Notes under the pieces: model-generated | Database searches by the model: none | Told to the model about the DNA's origin: nothing | Seen by the model: the letters and a program-made list of their open reading frames with translations, nothing else | Shown here: positions 38,622 through 47,558 of the stretch, one piece after another | Numbering within the stretch: the first letter of the stretch is position 1 | Layout of the letters: each line of letters begins with the position of its first letter | NCBI RefSeq assembly: GCF_902459725.1 | Contig: NZ_CABPSH010000014.1 | Coordinates: 45,471-109,470 of the forward strand | Reading direction: 5' to 3' | DNA from: Pandoraea eparura | GTDB taxonomy: Bacteria > Pseudomonadota > Gammaproteobacteria > Burkholderiales > Burkholderiaceae | Length of the DNA stretch: 64,000 nucleotides | Made by a program: the position numbers and the translations under genes

Positions 38622-39634
38622 AGACCCGCCGGATCTTGCGAGAGCGTCGCCTCGAAGCCGCTGCGTTGTACCGCCTGGATCCATGCGTCTCTTGATGCCT
38701 GGAAATCTCTGCCATCGTCGTCCATGTGGGTGCACAGGAAGTCACGAATGGCCCCTCCGACCCATTTCATGCCGATTTCTGCGTCGTGGCCCGTGCGGTG
38801 GTTGCCAAAGGTGGCGAAAGCATCCCAGCATGCCGGTGCCTCACGCTGTATGCGCCAGCCGGCATCGTAGGCGCGCGGTAGGAAGAAGGAGGAGATGCAT
38901 ACCCCGCTGCGCGACGGAAATTCAAAGATGTCTGGATCGTCATAGCACTGCAGCGTTACAAGAAGATCCTGTTCCGAACGGACGCCATGAAATGCATAGG
39001 GCGAGAGCAGAAACCTGCCAATTAAGTCGGTTCGTTTCGCTGTGCGCAGCTCGGTTCGCAGCGTGTGGAGCTGGTGGTGACCGAACAGCACCACCACGAG
39101 GGAGATGCCCTGGCGCGTCAAGTCGTTGGACAAATCACGCATGTGCGTGAAATCCGCCGTTTTCCAGTTCTGAGCTTCGTCGACAAACAGCAGAATCCGG
39201 TCGCTCGCGTTCGTCTGCGCGGCCGCGAGCATCAGCGAAAAAACACGGATCCGGCGTGCAATTGCGGTCCCCGTGTTTGGGCTACCATGGCCCAGATCCA
39301 GCAGGAGATCGGTGTATAGGGCGCGCTCGGTGGGATGGTCGTGCTCTTTCGCGCTCACGCGCAACCGAGGAACATTGGCGAAATGCTGTGTGACAGTGGT
39401 ATCGATCAGGTTGATGGCGAACGTTTTGCCAAACCGTGATTCGGCAACGAAGCATACCCCCGATTCATAATGAATCAAGGCGTCTTCCACAATATCGAAT
39501 GCCTCCTTGATCGCGGGCGTCGGCGCGATGACTTGGTCCTTGATCAATGGATGCACGTTTAGCTTTTCGTCACGGAGCTGAAGCAGCTCGGGCAAAGTCA
39601 TTCGCGGGCCTTGCGGTGGTTTCGTCGTTCTCAT
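38618..39634 (-). CDS. TnsC/TniB-type transposition AAA+ ATPase
   Basis: A 338-residue ATPase. The Walker A region is AESRFGKT (64-71), with Ala where Gly is usual, and Walker B is RILLFVDEAQ (Asp152, Glu153). A sensor-type stretch, SLVVVLFGHHQL, follows. AGGAGACAGATC precedes ATG 39632-39634. TniB/TnsC proteins bridge the target selector and the DDE transposase and provide target immunity. The gene is 10 bases downstream of the transposase gene and coupled to the tniQ-like gene. Confidence 0.9.
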   Translation of the reverse strand: MRTTKPPQGPRMTLPELLQLRDEKLNVHPLIKDQVIAPTPAIKEAFDIVEDALIHYESGVCFVAESRFGKTFAINLIDTTVTQHFANVPRLRVSAKEHDHPTERALYTDLLLDLGHGSPNTGTAIARRIRVFSLMLAAAQTNASDRILLFVDEAQNWKTADFTHMRDLSNDLTRQGISLVVVLFGHHQLHTLRTELRTAKRTDLIGRFLLSPYAFHGVRSEQDLLVTLQCYDDPDIFEFPSRSGVCISSFFLPRAYDAGWRIQREAPACWDAFATFGNHRTGHDAEIGMKWVGGAIRDFLCTHMDDDGRDFQASRDAWIQAVQRSGFEATLSQDPAGL

Positions 39635-39644
39635 GATCTGTCTC

Positions 39645-41576
39645 CTAGCGCCCTTTCCACACCACTGGTTTGAGTCGATGTGTCAGCGAGCGAATGTGTG
39701 GCACTCGCGCAGGTCGCTTCGGCGCTGCTGTCGCGTCGATGGTGACGCCGCTCTCACGTGCCAGATTGGCAAGCTTGGTCGCGTCGCGAGATATCTTGGT
39801 TGGACGCTTGCGTGATTGTTCTTCGATACGTGTGGCTAGCGCTCGTGCAACTTCCTGCATGGGATCGTCATCTGGTGCATAGCGGTGCTCGTTGGCCTGA
39901 ATCGTCCTCCGCATCTCCAGCGTGTGGGCATGTCGCCCCCACCCTGCGTGCAGTATTGTCAATCCGCCAAGCGCAAAGCCATTGCTTAGATAGGCGTCGC
40001 AATTGCGCGCATCGCGCGGCACATGCACCACAATCCTCTTGCCGATTAAATGCCACGCGCTTTGCAGGTTCTCGTTGCTGTAACGTGCGCCGCCAAATTC
40101 GACATAGGGTCGCCTGCCCTGCTGTATCGAGCCACGGACGACAGGCGTGACGATCTCCACACCCAATGCGGGCGAGTTCCACGAGGGCGTGGGCAGGGCG
40201 GGCAGCAAGGGGCCATCGAACCCACGTTGAGCGAAGGCACGAAGCACCTCTAGTGGTGACTGTCCTCCGAGCGCCCGATGGGGGGTAGCGTTGTAGTTGG
40301 CACACAGTACGTCCGCGAGATAGAGCAGTTGCTGGTACGTAATCCCCAGTCGGCTCGCGGTACGCACCGGATCACGTGCACGCGTGTCGCCCGGATGTGA
40401 CCCGGTTGTTGATGGCAGGCGATGGAAGCCTCGCGTTTCCAACGTTTTGAACCAGCGCTCAAGCAGCGCGTTGTGTCCCCAATCGGCGAGTCCCCCATAC
40501 GCGATGATGCAGCCGAGCCGACGACGCAGATGCTCCGCGATAACGTGGCTGTAGTGCTGCACCGCATTGTCCAGGTTCAGCACACAAGGGCTGCACTGGG
40601 CCAATTCGGGAATGAGGCCGGAGGGAAATCCTGCGCCTTGGGCATACTTGACGCCCAATATAGACGCCTCCATCGGCTGCCACGGGACGTTTGCCGCAAC
40701 GAAGGCCGCTTCTATCGTTTGGGCGGACGGCTGCGTGGCAATGGCAATAGCGTAGCCCAAGACGCACCTCGAGTAACTGTCCAGATAGGCAATAAGCCAT
40801 AGGCGCTCGATGGGCACGAACTGGGGACCTACCGGGCCGGTAATCTCCAGCGTGCCGATGCAATCAATTTTGTGCGCATCACACTGTGCAATGTCAAAGG
40901 GTGCCATCGCACAAATCGGAGAGCGGCGGGCGGTACCAAAGCGCAGTTTGTAAGCGGCATTCTCGCCGAATCGGGCGTCGACGGCGCCGTGCGGCGAGCG
41001 CTGGACAAGCTGAGTGACGTAGCGTGCCACGGATCTGCGCCCTTGGCTTTTCGTGTTCAGGGGGTAACTCCGCAGGGAGATGCCAGCGTCGAAACACCAG
41101 CCGCAGAGCCGCGTCCACGCTGTTTTTGCCGATACCCTAGCTTCGGCGACCTCCCCAGTAATGCGTCGGCCGAGAATGAGCGCGTCGAGTTTGTCTCGAA
41201 TCTCAGGGTGCTCAGTCAGAAATTGCGTGAATGCGCCCGCGTGTCCGCTCCTGTCGGCGGGGCCCGGGAGTGATTTGTTTCGGTGGTAGCCGCATGTGCG
41301 CGCCCCGCAAAGCAGCCCTGCCCAGCCGTACAGACGCCCATCGTCGGCGAGTGTCACGCACCGATTGAGTTGCCGTATCAACACACTGCGAGACACCTGC
41401 GCGATCTGTGCGGCGCGAGTGAGGTGGCCGGTTTCCAGATAGAACGCGATGCCGGCTGACAAGCGTTCGAAGCGATCTCGCACAGCATCAGTGAGCTGAC
41501 TGGAGTCCACGCGTCGCCAGTCTTCGGTGTTGCGCCACTCCCATGGGAGGGTCCGGGCGGTCAGTGGCCTGCTCAC
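39645..41576 (-). CDS. TnsB/TniA-type DDE transposase
   Basis: A 643-residue transposase of the Tn7/Mu/Tn5053 superfamily. The catalytic triad is D233 in IAQCDAHKID, D336 in CVLNLDNAVQHYS and E373 in NALLERWF. Helix-turn-helix-like DNA-binding regions precede the core (about 35-75 and 140-165), and a Mu-type beta-barrel C-terminal domain follows (RPYVEFGGARYSNE). A GTG at 41574-41576 overlaps the TnsA-like stop (GTGA), which sets the start. It binds transposon ends and joins 3' ends to target DNA. Confidence 0.9.
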   Translation of the reverse strand: MSRPLTARTLPWEWRNTEDWRRVDSSQLTDAVRDRFERLSAGIAFYLETGHLTRAAQIAQVSRSVLIRQLNRCVTLADDGRLYGWAGLLCGARTCGYHRNKSLPGPADRSGHAGAFTQFLTEHPEIRDKLDALILGRRITGEVAEARVSAKTAWTRLCGWCFDAGISLRSYPLNTKSQGRRSVARYVTQLVQRSPHGAVDARFGENAAYKLRFGTARRSPICAMAPFDIAQCDAHKIDCIGTLEITGPVGPQFVPIERLWLIAYLDSYSRCVLGYAIAIATQPSAQTIEAAFVAANVPWQPMEASILGVKYAQGAGFPSGLIPELAQCSPCVLNLDNAVQHYSHVIAEHLRRRLGCIIAYGGLADWGHNALLERWFKTLETRGFHRLPSTTGSHPGDTRARDPVRTASRLGITYQQLLYLADVLCANYNATPHRALGGQSPLEVLRAFAQRGFDGPLLPALPTPSWNSPALGVEIVTPVVRGSIQQGRRPYVEFGGARYSNENLQSAWHLIGKRIVVHVPRDARNCDAYLSNGFALGGLTILHAGWGRHAHTLEMRRTIQANEHRYAPDDDPMQEVARALATRIEEQSRKRPTKISRDATKLANLARESGVTIDATAAPKRPARVPHIRSLTHRLKPVVWKGR

Positions 41577-42271
41577 GACGGCACTCCCGCGCGCACAAGT
41601 TCGGTGCGCAGCGAAAGCGGCTCGTTGCCCAATGCGAGCGCGAGGCATCCGCTTTGAACGAGTCGAAACGCCGCAGCGATGTAAGTGTCACCCCGGCCAA
41701 CTTCGTCCAACCGTGCGACATCCTTTAGCGAGATGGCATGCCCCGTGTCGAGCAGTGCCCCGACGGCCATGGATTCATGCGTCAATGGTATGCCGCGATA
41801 CAGTGCAAGCCAGTGAATAATGCGCAACCAGTTGTGAAGATGTGCGCTATCGGCATGTAGGTCGTGCTCACGCAGGCGACAGTGCTGGGCCTCATATGCT
41901 TGGGCAAGTCGCGCGCGGGCTTGCTCTTTTGCCGGGTCAGTTGCTTCCCCCAGGCAACGCCACTCCCACGTCCCGTCGTGTCGGCGTACTTCCGCACACC
42001 AGGCGATCAATGAGCCGGGTGGGTCAGTCGATAACTGACGCGGCGCGGGCGCGTAGTTCACGGAAACGATGTCCGGCGTCGACTCAGCCAGTACAAAGTG
42101 GGCCAATTCCAGCTTTCCACTCAGTGCCCAGTCGCGATCCGATTTTGGACTGTAGACGTAGCAGAGGTTGGCTTTGCGATGCCCACGCTTGTCGTACGCG
42201 TCGGCCAGTGCCGCGCGCATGCGAGTCCCTGGGCGTGCGTTGGCCGTGGGCTTTGAGGTAGTGCTGGACAT
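41573..42271 (-). CDS. TnsA-like heteromeric transposase subunit, catalytic residues apparently lost
   Basis: A 232-residue protein in the tnsA position, directly upstream of and coupled to the tnsB-like gene. The core SGKLELAHFVLAESTPDIVSV resembles the TnsA stretch that carries the first catalytic Glu (here E55). Where TnsA proteins have PDF and EVK for the second acid and the lysine, this one reads SLIAWCAEVRR and LGEAT, so both look absent. GGGAGACCCGCC precedes ATG 42269-42271, which is favoured over an upstream ATG. If inactive, 5' strand cleavage would fail. The TnsA assignment rests on context and weak similarity. Confidence 0.65.
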   Translation of the reverse strand: MSSTTSKPTANARPGTRMRAALADAYDKRGHRKANLCYVYSPKSDRDWALSGKLELAHFVLAESTPDIVSVNYAPAPRQLSTDPPGSLIAWCAEVRRHDGTWEWRCLGEATDPAKEQARARLAQAYEAQHCRLREHDLHADSAHLHNWLRIIHWLALYRGIPLTHESMAVGALLDTGHAISLKDVARLDEVGRGDTYIAAAFRLVQSGCLALALGNEPLSLRTELVRAGVPS

Positions 42272-42622
42272 GGCGGGTCTCCCACGCTCAGTGGCGAGAC
42301 GCACGTCTCATGAAGGTCGTACCACAGCGCTCCCCACGTGACGAAAGCAGGATGCACCAATCCAGCCTTGACATGGCCGCCTATGCGACCTATGTTCAAA
42401 GCGAGTGCCCCACCGGTCAAGGGGGTGTGCTAGCGGTAATCAACGGGTTCTGTCGCGCCAACGGCAGAGCCCGTTTGTATTTTCATGTTGGCGCTCGTAT
42501 GCGTCTCCTTTCGGATCGTTGTGATCCGCTTCCTATATCGATAGGTCGTAACTCGCGCAAGGTCAAGTCCGGCGCTCGGTTGTGCGACTCGGTTGTGCCA
42601 TCCAACAAGCCGCGAACGCGGG
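42272..42622. other. spacer between the recombinase and tnsA-like genes
   Basis: No gene is supported here. A short hairpin (GGATC, five bases, GATCC near 42513) and a GGTTCTGTCG stretch are seen. Any promoter for the tnsA-tnsB-tnsC-tniQ operon would lie here; the tnsA-like ribosome site is at its left end. Confidence 0.5.
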
Positions 42623-44602
42623 CTACAGGTGTTCGCCAAACGCCTTGTCCATGTCCTCAGCCCGCTTGCGTCTCTCGGGGTGCAAGTATTGTGAGGTGGT
42701 GGCCAGGCTCGCATGCCCCATCTGGTCTTTCACCACGTCGAGCGCAGCACCCCGCGCCACGGCGTGCGTGCCAAAGGTGTGCCGCAACCAATGGGGGGTG
42801 GCTTGGCGGATCTGATGGGCTGCCCCTGGATTGACCGTTTCATAAACGCTTGCCGCCTCAGCAAGCGTTTGGCGAAGCATATGGGCGAGTCCATTGGGTG
42901 ACAGGGGCTGACGTGGATGGCGCTGCGCGTCCTTGCCCAGGCGGCCGATGAGCGGGACATCTGGATCGATGTGGTCTGCCACGTCCCCCATACCACGCTG
43001 CGCAAGATAGCGTTGCAGCATTTGCACCAAGGTCGTAGCCAACTCGACCACCCGCGTATGCTCACCTTTGCCCGTGACGACCAGACGCCAGCGCATACCG
43101 AGCCCGTCGAGGTTCTCGCATGACAAGTCCCGCACGCGTGCACTGGCAAGCTCAGATAACCGCAGGCCAGTGGCATAGGCAAAGCGCAGCACGAACTGAC
43201 GGCGTTGGGCTACCGGATCGGCGGGGTCGAGCCGGTCTAGGTAGTCCTTGAGCAATCCCCAGTGGCCCTGGGACAGACTGCGATCGCGGTTAGCGCCACG
43301 ATGCGGGTGCCCCGGTTTCGGTTTGGCGATGAGCAGCCACGGGTTGTAACGCAGGTACTGCACCGCCATAAGCCAGTTGGTCATGCGCTGCAGCACCGTC
43401 ATCGACAGGCGAATGCTCGCCGGCGCGAGTGCGCTTGCGAAGGGGCGCCACGTGGAGCTGTAGCGAGGCAGGTGTCGTGATGCAATCCAGTGTGGCGGGG
43501 GCGCGGCGAGAAACTCTCGGTAGGCCGCGCAATCCTGCACGTCCACATCGGACAGCGCCTTACCCCGCTCGAACCAAGCCCAGTTCAAAAAGCGCTCGGC
43601 GTGACTGCGATACGAGCGCCACGTATTGCCACCGATCGGGTGCAGCGTGGCGAGCCAGGCCTGCACGGCGCCGAGATCGTGCGTGACAACGAGCCGACAA
43701 GTGCTCCCCATCAAGCGATTGTGACCATCTTGTCCGTCCAATCCCGTCGGGACGCTCAGGAACTCAAGGGGCGCTACACCGCCCAGTTGCGGTCGTAACA
43801 AACGCTGCACGTCAAGCCCCGCAGCGCGGCGCGGCACCAAGGCGTAGGCAGGTACGCTCTGTCCTAGCGAGCCCTCGTGGGCGTCTAACCATCGCTGCAG
43901 GCGACCGGCTGCGACCGGCCCCAAGCGGTGTACGCGGGCGTGCCAGCTCGGTCCATGCGTACGAATAAAGGCAATCAGATCCAGCAGCGAGAGGATGCCG
44001 GCGGCCTCCAGTCGCCCGGCAATCGCTCTATGGAACCAGCCGCGCACGTGGTGATGCACTTGTGGCTTGACGGCCAATAACTGCTGCAGGCGGGCCAGCG
44101 CTCGCAATTGGCCCGCCCGCAAGCGGTCGTTGCGCGCTTGACGCCGGTCGGTGCGCACCTCCGGGTGCGCTTCTTGAAAGAGCGCCAGCAGCTCCTTTTG
44201 ACTAAAGCACTCGTAGGGATCGTAGGCTTCGGCAAAGGCTTCCAACGTGGGCACGCAGCTCGCGGATGCCGCATCACCGGACACCAATGATGGGCCGATG
44301 AGCACTTGTGGTGCGATGCCGAGGACTCGTGCACCGGTGTAGTCCCGCTCGCGGCGTGCGGCGGTGACCAATTGCTCACGTATCCAGCGCAGCGTCGTTC
44401 GAGCCCGGCGCAGATCGAGGCCGGTCTCCAGGTACTGGTCGGCCAAACGCTCGAGCGGCAAGCCTTCCAGATAACCCCGGAAGAACGCGAAGTGTTCGAG
44501 GCCGAGGTGCTCGCGGGTGGCCGGAAACGGGACGGCGCGTCCCTCGGTGCTGATGAAGGCGACGTCCGCCACGTCGGATGTGTGGGATTTGGCGTGGTGC
44601 AT
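42623..44602 (-). CDS. large tyrosine recombinase/integrase of the Tn7-like element
   Basis: A 659-residue recombinase. Residues 30-230 form a Burkholderiales-type integrase N-terminal domain (HFAFFRGYLEGLPLERLADQ). The core-binding domain lies at about 310-425 and the catalytic domain at about 440-659. All active-site residues are visible: R481 in ATGLRLSELA, K512 in TGKGEHTR, H604 and R607 in PHWLRHTFGTH, H630 in MGHASLATTS and Y639 in SQYLHPE. Start at ATG 44600-44602 is the first good methionine; a TTG start 14 codons upstream is possible. It is first in the leftward set, 350 bases before the tnsA-like gene. It may resolve cointegrates. Confidence 0.85.
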   Translation of the reverse strand: MHHAKSHTSDVADVAFISTEGRAVPFPATREHLGLEHFAFFRGYLEGLPLERLADQYLETGLDLRRARTTLRWIREQLVTAARRERDYTGARVLGIAPQVLIGPSLVSGDAASASCVPTLEAFAEAYDPYECFSQKELLALFQEAHPEVRTDRRQARNDRLRAGQLRALARLQQLLAVKPQVHHHVRGWFHRAIAGRLEAAGILSLLDLIAFIRTHGPSWHARVHRLGPVAAGRLQRWLDAHEGSLGQSVPAYALVPRRAAGLDVQRLLRPQLGGVAPLEFLSVPTGLDGQDGHNRLMGSTCRLVVTHDLGAVQAWLATLHPIGGNTWRSYRSHAERFLNWAWFERGKALSDVDVQDCAAYREFLAAPPPHWIASRHLPRYSSTWRPFASALAPASIRLSMTVLQRMTNWLMAVQYLRYNPWLLIAKPKPGHPHRGANRDRSLSQGHWGLLKDYLDRLDPADPVAQRRQFVLRFAYATGLRLSELASARVRDLSCENLDGLGMRWRLVVTGKGEHTRVVELATTLVQMLQRYLAQRGMGDVADHIDPDVPLIGRLGKDAQRHPRQPLSPNGLAHMLRQTLAEAASVYETVNPGAAHQIRQATPHWLRHTFGTHAVARGAALDVVKDQMGHASLATTSQYLHPERRKRAEDMDKAFGEHL

Positions 44603-44972
44603 GGTCTTGCGCGGATTAGCTGTGTAGCGGGGGCGCTCCCCCAACTCGTGCGTGACTCACGGGGCCATCGCACGACGACGCCCTACCCGGCTAACCAGGG
44701 GGTGCCGCGCAGAACGCCGCTAGGGCGTTGATTCGCAAGAGGATAGCGCTCGGACCTTGCGCCGGTGTCAGATTTATTCGACAAAATCCGCACTGATGCT
44801 TATGGCACTAATCATCAGTCAATTTTGAGAAATATTTCCGATGGATGTTCTGACCCCCGATGGGCTTGGGCGTGATTTCTCATGGATGCGTTGGCGCGTT
44901 GATTACTTCGGCTGAATCAGGTTGCGAGCGAGGGCCCGGGCGCGAATTTTGATGATCGCAATATCGCCAACG
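44603..44972. other. spacer to the right of the recombinase gene, expected place of the right transposon end
   Basis: In Tn7-type layouts the right end should fall here. The sequence contains GTGTCAGATTTATTCGAC at about 44768 and an AT-rich stretch to 44850, but none of the GGACACAAATT motif of the left repeats. No gene is supported. A 25-codon open stretch follows the antitoxin stop (MHSVGDIAIIKIRARALAR, 44911-44985) and is probably not a gene. Confidence 0.35.
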
Positions 44973-45467
44973 CTATGCATAGGCCCCGCTCTGCATCCGT
45001 GCCAGGAGTGCCGACAAAAGCTCCTGCCCCAAAATCGTGTCTGAAAATTCCGCGGGACACCGGCCGCCAAGTGCCGGGGTTGGTTGCTGTAACCACTGGC
45101 CGGTCCAACGAGGCGGATCGAACCCGTCTGCCTGCCCCGACTGGACAACCATGGCCTCAACTTGCCCGATTAACCGGACAAGGCCAAGGACACGTTCGGC
45201 CTGGTCGACGGACAGGTGCTTCCGTTGCTTCACCTTGCGGTCGATTGCGGATCGCGAGAATCCTAGCGCTTTGACGAGGAATTCCTTGCTGATGTGCATG
45301 CGGTTTGCCACGCGCAGCACGTCACTTGCTCGCACGCCGTTCCTAATTCGTAAAACGCGCTCATGTATCGTGGCTTGGTACATTGCCCGAGCCTCGGAGA
45401 GGATGGACGTTGCGCGTTTGCCTCCCCTGTTGCCCTTAGGGGAATTCCACGTTGCAGGGGCTGCCAT
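44973..45467 (-). CDS. Xre/MbcA/ParS-type antitoxin, orphan
   Basis: A 164-residue protein. The N-terminal half has an Xre-like helix-turn-helix (ISKEFLVKALGFSRSAIDRKVKQRKHLS). The C-terminal half matches the toxin-binding ParS/MbcA domain (TPALGGRCPAEFSDTILGQELLSALLARMQSGAYA), usually paired with a RES-domain toxin. No RES toxin gene follows on the same strand, so the partner appears lost or deleted. It may still act as a repressor of its own promoter. The start at ATG 45465-45467 could be later, at MYQATIHERV. Confidence 0.8.
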   Translation of the reverse strand: MAAPATWNSPKGNRGGKRATSILSEARAMYQATIHERVLRIRNGVRASDVLRVANRMHISKEFLVKALGFSRSAIDRKVKQRKHLSVDQAERVLGLVRLIGQVEAMVVQSGQADGFDPPRWTGQWLQQPTPALGGRCPAEFSDTILGQELLSALLARMQSGAYA

Positions 45468-46464
45468 TTTGTCTTAGCGGGAGAGATACATGAACACGGC
45501 GAACACGAAGGCGATGGCAATCACACCCGCCCAACATTTCTGCGCTCCGGGACTGGATTGATTAATCGCGTCCGCAAGGTGGCTTCTTCTACGATACCTT
45601 CGACGTGCCATTTGCAGTGCGCTCCAAGGTGTCAGATTGTAAAATCTGGCGACGTGCCAACGATTCGATATTGGCAGTCTGCCGGCGAGCGTGTGTAAGG
45701 ACTTTACGCCACATCCGTGCAGAATGGGGCTTGAAGCCTAACCCATTGAAACATCAATCTTGTCGCCAACAGCCCACCCGATTGCTTTCAAGACCTCGGC
45801 AAGTGGTCGACGCGATACATCAGCAATGCCGTCGGGAACTGGAACAAGACATGTTCGGCACAGCCGACGTATGGAACGTAAGGTAACTGGCCCATGGGGA
45901 TGTTCGCAAGTTCATTGTCGGAGTCTGACAGGGGGGGCCATGACGCAAAAATTTTTTCCGAACCCGTTGCCTACGCCCACGCTACCTATTCCTCATCGAC
46001 ACCTTGTTGCATTTCGGTAGGCAGTCGGTCAAACGCATCGCGACGTGGCGAATCGACTACCAATCGGCTCGACCGTATAGCGCCTTTGGGCAACTGGCGC
46101 CGGTCTAATTCCGGTAACTGCATCAACCGAAAGCTGGCCAGCCAGCCAACTTACGAATGGTGTACGCGGCTGGGTAAGGTCAAAAGGGTGCGATGACTTG
46201 GCCCAACAACTCGCGGTCTACACCGCGCGGAAAATGACCGACAAGGCCTCGTCGCTGGAGCAACCTCCGGCTTGACGTCGCCGAGAAGGTCTGAACCGGC
46301 CTATGGGAATTTTCTGCTGCCGCGATAGCCTGGATTACTGGTCGTAATCGACGGGTTATTTGGGGACGTATACCGAGCAACAAATGGCTCGTTCGAGATC
46401 CCCACGCTGGGAGCCTCGACAGGAAACGAAACCTCTCGTACTGGATCAAGTTTTTGGACGAGCG
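45468..46464. other. decayed mobile-element spacer with an IS3 OrfB C-terminal remnant
   Basis: No intact gene is seen. On the plus strand, about 46012-46108, the frame reads KRIATWRIDYQSARPYSAFGQ and then LAPV before a stop, which resembles the WR.DYN..RPHSSLG end of IS3-family OrfB transposases. The rest (Xre promoter side, 45540-45950 and 46110-46460) shows no recognisable feature. Confidence 0.45.
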
Positions 46465-46671
46465 TCAGTATGGCTTGGCCTTCTCCGCACGGCATTTCTC
46501 GAGCTCACGCGACAGTGCATCAATCTCCGACTGCATGTTGGCTGCTCGCTTGAGCAGTTGCCCCACCCGAAACCAATACTCATCACCCAAGTCGCCATCC
46601 GCCGAGGCGAGTTCGTGCAACTTGCGAAGTGCAATGGCCAGATCGATCTGATTCTCCGAAGACATCGACAT
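46465..46671 (-). CDS. small hypothetical protein with coiled-coil-like helix
   Basis: A 68-residue protein (MSMSSENQIDLAIALRKLHE at the start) preceded by AAAAGGAG, a strong ribosome site, directly before ATG 46669-46671. It is helical and rich in Leu, Glu and Ala, with a likely coiled coil in LKRAANMQSEIDALSRELEK. No known family is recognised. It sits between IS remnants, so it may be a leftover accessory gene. Confidence 0.55.
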   Translation of the reverse strand: MSMSSENQIDLAIALRKLHELASADGDLGDEYWFRVGQLLKRAANMQSEIDALSRELEKCRAEKAKPY

Positions 46672-46737
46672 GCTCCTTTTGTCGGCCCACATGCTACGTT
46701 CCCGTGCGAAATTCGGGTGGCGCGCACTTACGAGTTT

Positions 46738-46803
46738 ATGTTCTCGGACCAGCTTGCCTGCCTCGAGTTTGAACTCTCGGTCGAGCACTCTTCTCGTTCC
46801 CAA
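46738..46803 (-). pseudogene. IS3-family OrfA 5' remnant
   Basis: The translation MGTRRVLDREFKLEAGKLVR resembles the N-terminus of IS3-group OrfA proteins (FKLEAVKLVRE). The reading frame then runs into unrelated sequence. Only about 22 codons survive. The rest of 46672-47045 shows no recognisable gene. Confidence 0.4.
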
Positions 46804-47045
46804 CGGCCATCTCCGATTTCGCCTTCACATTTTGACAAGGTGTTTTTGCAAACGGTAGCAGCCGAGTGTGGTCGATGTGATCTGCTCGGCTAAATCCGAA
46901 CCAGTTTGACTGTTGGTTTTCAGGCAAAGCATCGCGCACACCGCCGGAACCACGGATTTGGCCATTTGGCCGCGACGCTTCCAACGGCGTGGCTTTCCCA
47001 GTCGCCATAGACGATCCGAGAGCGATTTAACCAACAGACTTGCCG

Positions 47046-47258
47046 CTACCCGCAGCATCCGCACTGCTGCTGGATCGGCGGACATTTGACCGAGCCGAAC
47101 GAGCAGAAGACGCAACAGTCACCGGAGTTGGGGCGCAACAGCATCATGCAGTGACTGCACTCGTAGTAATACTGGCAGGCGTTGGTGGGCATGGTTTCGT
47201 GTTGGGCAAAACCGCAATGCGGGCAGGTCAACAAGGACTCGAGGATGACGGCGTTCAT
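47046..47258 (-). CDS. small Cys-rich GDCCVFCSFG protein of mer operons
   Basis: A 70-residue protein with many cysteines: LTCPHCGFAQ, YYECSHCMML, GDCCVFCSFGSVKCPP and QQCGCCG at the end. Proteins with the GDCC..CS.G motif are found with merT and merP in proteobacterial mer loci and are taken to bind metal. It follows merP by 7 bases in the same leftward operon. The exact role is unknown. Confidence 0.8.
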   Translation of the reverse strand: MNAVILESLLTCPHCGFAQHETMPTNACQYYYECSHCMMLLRPNSGDCCVFCSFGSVKCPPIQQQCGCCG

Positions 47259-47265
47259 CGCGGCC

Positions 47266-47541
47266 TCACTTGCGAACGGCGGACGGATAGCCCGCGTTCC
47301 CCGTCGCTTGCGTCAACGCCTGCGGCTGGGCCTCGTCGGGATCGTAGGTGACGGTGGCGGTCTTCTTGTCGAAATCGACCTTGACGGTGCGGACACCGGT
47401 CACCCGCTTTAATGACTTCGTGACCGTTATCGGACACAGATCGCACGTCATGTTCTGCACGTCAAGCGTGACCGTCTCCGGCGCGCCAGCCAGTGCCGCT
47501 AGAGGCAAGGCCGCGAGCACGGTCATCAGCAGTTTGCGCAT
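47266..47541 (-). CDS. merP: periplasmic mercuric ion-binding protein MerP
   Basis: A 91-residue protein with a cleavable signal peptide (MRKLLMTVLAALPLAALAGA) and one heavy-metal-associated domain. The metal-binding motif is NMTCDLCPITV. MerP collects Hg(II) in the periplasm and passes it to MerT. It lies 17 bases downstream of merT and upstream of the GDCC protein. Its ligand pair and length are normal. Confidence 0.93.
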   Translation of the reverse strand: MRKLLMTVLAALPLAALAGAPETVTLDVQNMTCDLCPITVTKSLKRVTGVRTVKVDFDKKTATVTYDPDEAQPQALTQATGNAGYPSAVRK

Positions 47542-47558
47542 GGAAACTCCCTTTCAGT

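Noticed and set aside
44903..44985. Short frame after the Xre antitoxin, considered as a RES toxin remnant
   Set aside because: The 25-codon product shows none of the RES signature residues.
46825..47045. Stretch downstream of the mer operon, considered as a merA remnant
   Set aside because: No flavin-binding motif, redox Cys pair or C-terminal Cys-Cys of MerA is visible in any frame.
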